Below, piece after piece: positions 62,596-64,000 of a stretch of DNA of 64,000 nt. The position numbers and the translations under genes are program-made. The stretch is taken from contig NZ_JPKG01000007.1 of assembly GCF_000735605.1 (NCBI RefSeq), positions 62,001 to 126,000 on the forward strand, written 5' to 3'. The first letter of the stretch is position 1; every line of letters starts with the position of its first letter. The notes under the pieces are model-generated. The model saw nothing but the letters and a program-made list of their open reading frames with translations. It was not told the origin of the DNA and did not search any database. This DNA comes from Allobosea sp. LC85 (lineage in GTDB: Bacteria > Pseudomonadota > Alphaproteobacteria > Rhizobiales > Beijerinckiaceae).

Positions 62596-64000
62596 ATGAC
62601 GAAGATGAAGGTGAGGGGAGCAGCACTCGCTCTCGCGCTGGCCGGGACGGCGATCTCGGGAGCGCTGTCGGCTGTCGTCGCGCAGGAGGCGACCTTCGTG
62701 CTGACGGCACGCTGGGTTGGCGCACCGACCTACAACCCGATCAAGGCGACGAAGCTGAACACGGCGACGACGCTGATCTATGACCGGCTGGTCGTTCAGG
62801 ATGCCGACCAGAGCTTCCACGGCCAGCTCGCGACGTCGTGGGAGACGACGGCCGACGGCAAGCAATGGACCTTCAAGCTCAAGCCGGGCGTGAAATTCCA
62901 CAATGGCGAGCCCTTCAACGCCAAGACGATCGAATGGTGGGTGCCGCAGTTCAAGGGCACGGAGAACGCCTTCACGGTCGAGGCGATCGAGCGCGTCGAG
63001 GTCATCAACGACCTCACCGTGCGCTTTCACATGAAGAACCCTGATCCGAACCTGCTTTCGAACCTCGCGAGCTCGTTCATGTGCATTCCCGAGCCGAAAT
63101 CCTATCAGGCCCTGGGCGACAAGTTCGGCGTCAGCGAGGCTGTCGGCACCGGCCCCTACAAGCTGCAGCAGTTCACGGTCGGCCAGCAGACCGTGCTGGT
63201 CCGCAATGACGACTATGCCTGGGCCTCCGACCTTTCGAAGAACCAGGGGCCGGCCAAGTTCAAGAAGCTGACCTTCCGCGAGATCGCCGAGGAATCGACC
63301 GCCTATCTCGAGCTGAAGACCGGCGGCGCGGACCTGATCGTCGCCGTCCCCACCGATTTCCTGCCGCGCATGCAGGCCGACAAGTCGATCAAGGTGGTGA
63401 CCATCCCGGGCACCGAGCTGGTCTACATGCCGATCAACACCAACGTGGAGCCCTTCACCGACATCAAGGTCCGCGAGGCGACCGCCTTCGCCGTGAACCA
63501 GGCGGAGATCATGAAGAGCCTCTATGGCGGGCTCGGCCAAGTGGCCGACACCTTCCTGATCTCGTCGCTGCAGGAATCGAAGGTCGATCCGAAATACAAG
63601 ATCAACTATGACCCCGAACGCTCGAAGCGGCTCTTCGACGAGGCCGGCTGGAAGCTTGGCCCGAACGGCATCCGCGTCAAGGAGGGCAAGCCACTCCAGG
63701 TCAAGTTCTGGGCCCAGAATGGCACGGAATTCAAGCGACTGGCCGAGGTTCTTCAGGCCCAGCTCAAGGCGGTCGGCATGCAGGCCGACATCACGATTCT
63801 CGATTCCAGCACCATCAACTCGCAATACCGCAAGAAGACCGACCATCAGCTCGCGGTCCGCGCCTATCTCTGGACCAATGCCGATATCGTCGACTGGTTC
63901 TTCAGCGCCAAGCGCCTCGGCTATCCCAATGTCTCGATGTTCAACGATCCCGAAGCCGAGAAGCTGAACGACACCGCCATGAACAGGTCGCGCAACTGGG
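62596..64000 (+). CDS. ABC transporter substrate-binding protein (SBP_bac_5), cut by window end
   Basis: The first 468 residues of a periplasmic dipeptide/opine-type binding protein. A Sec signal peptide (RGAALALALAGTAISGAL) precedes the mature part; LATSWETTADGKQWTFKLKP and VGTGPYKLQQFTVGQQ are family hallmarks. About 30-60 residues remain beyond the window. It opens an operon whose permease and ATPase genes probably follow. With the divergent DadA-like oxidase, the ligand may be a D-amino acid peptide or opine. Confidence 0.93.
   Translation, partial: MTKMKVRGAALALALAGTAISGALSAVVAQEATFVLTARWVGAPTYNPIKATKLNTATTLIYDRLVVQDADQSFHGQLATSWETTADGKQWTFKLKPGVKFHNGEPFNAKTIEWWVPQFKGTENAFTVEAIERVEVINDLTVRFHMKNPDPNLLSNLASSFMCIPEPKSYQALGDKFGVSEAVGTGPYKLQQFTVGQQTVLVRNDDYAWASDLSKNQGPAKFKKLTFREIAEESTAYLELKTGGADLIVAVPTDFLPRMQADKSIKVVTIPGTELVYMPINTNVEPFTDIKVREATAFAVNQAEIMKSLYGGLGQVADTFLISSLQESKVDPKYKINYDPERSKRLFDEAGWKLGPNGIRVKEGKPLQVKFWAQNGTEFKRLAEVLQAQLKAVGMQADITILDSSTINSQYRKKTDHQLAVRAYLWTNADIVDWFFSAKRLGYPNVSMFNDPEAEKLNDTAMNRSRNW

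Overview
The window looks like chromosome of a high-GC alphaproteobacterium, most likely in the Rhizobiales/Hyphomicrobiales. A Bosea-like genus is my guess, inferred from gene content and rhizobial-style intergenic mosaic repeats rather than from a marker gene. I see no transposase, integrase, phage gene or CRISPR array. Most of the sequence is ordinary metabolic and cell-surface chromosome with small, poorly conserved stretches in between.

Layout. 1-9.6 kb: the end of a LysR regulator divergent from ilvD; an aspartate 4-decarboxylase/aspartate:alanine antiporter pair (aspD-aspT); a decayed FAD dehydrogenase pseudogene; recJ; then tRNA-Glu(TTC). 9.8-18.3 kb: an accessory-looking stretch behind the tRNA, with small secreted proteins, an RNase HI remnant, an L,D-transpeptidase, a possible NlpC/P60-like protein, a tiny lipoprotein, and a membrane methyltransferase/hydrolase pair. 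18.3-40 kb: an IclR regulator and a large exopolysaccharide locus: glycoside hydrolase, SAM methyltransferase, GT2, two paralogous GNAT-like proteins, flippase, PrmC-like methyltransferase, a NAD-synthase-like PP-loop enzyme, acyl-AMP ligase, acyl carrier protein, AsnB-type amidotransferase, Wzz/GumC co-polymerase, Wzy/O-antigen-ligase-like protein, polysaccharide deacetylase, two GT4 enzymes and VanZ. The ligase/ACP/amidotransferase/NadE-like/GNAT set reads as a tailoring module that makes an acyl or amide decoration for the polymer. 40-41.3 kb: a DUF4239-like membrane protein and a GYD protein. 41.3-47.5 kb: part of the homoprotocatechuate meta-cleavage pathway (hpaR, hpaF, hpaE, hpaD), followed by a ThDP-dependent enzyme and a small cytochrome c. 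47.6-55.7 kb: an amino-sugar locus (ROK regulator, nagB-like, nagA-like) with two paralogous Tat-exported solute-binding proteins and two Gfo/Idh/MocA oxidoreductases, but no permease. 55.9-64 kb: an M32 carboxypeptidase, glpD-glpR with a clear inverted-repeat operator, a DadA-like oxidase, an RpiR regulator and the start of a peptide/opine-type binding protein that runs off the end.

The most unusual structural signal is a ~98-bp two-hairpin repeat present five times, always in the + orientation and usually right behind a + strand gene. Its ends form imperfect terminal inverted repeats, it seems to supply stop codons to neighbouring genes, and two copies bracket a small antitoxin-like ORF. 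The most interesting functional unit is the polysaccharide tailoring module. Two genes are visibly decayed (the FAD dehydrogenase and the RNase HI).
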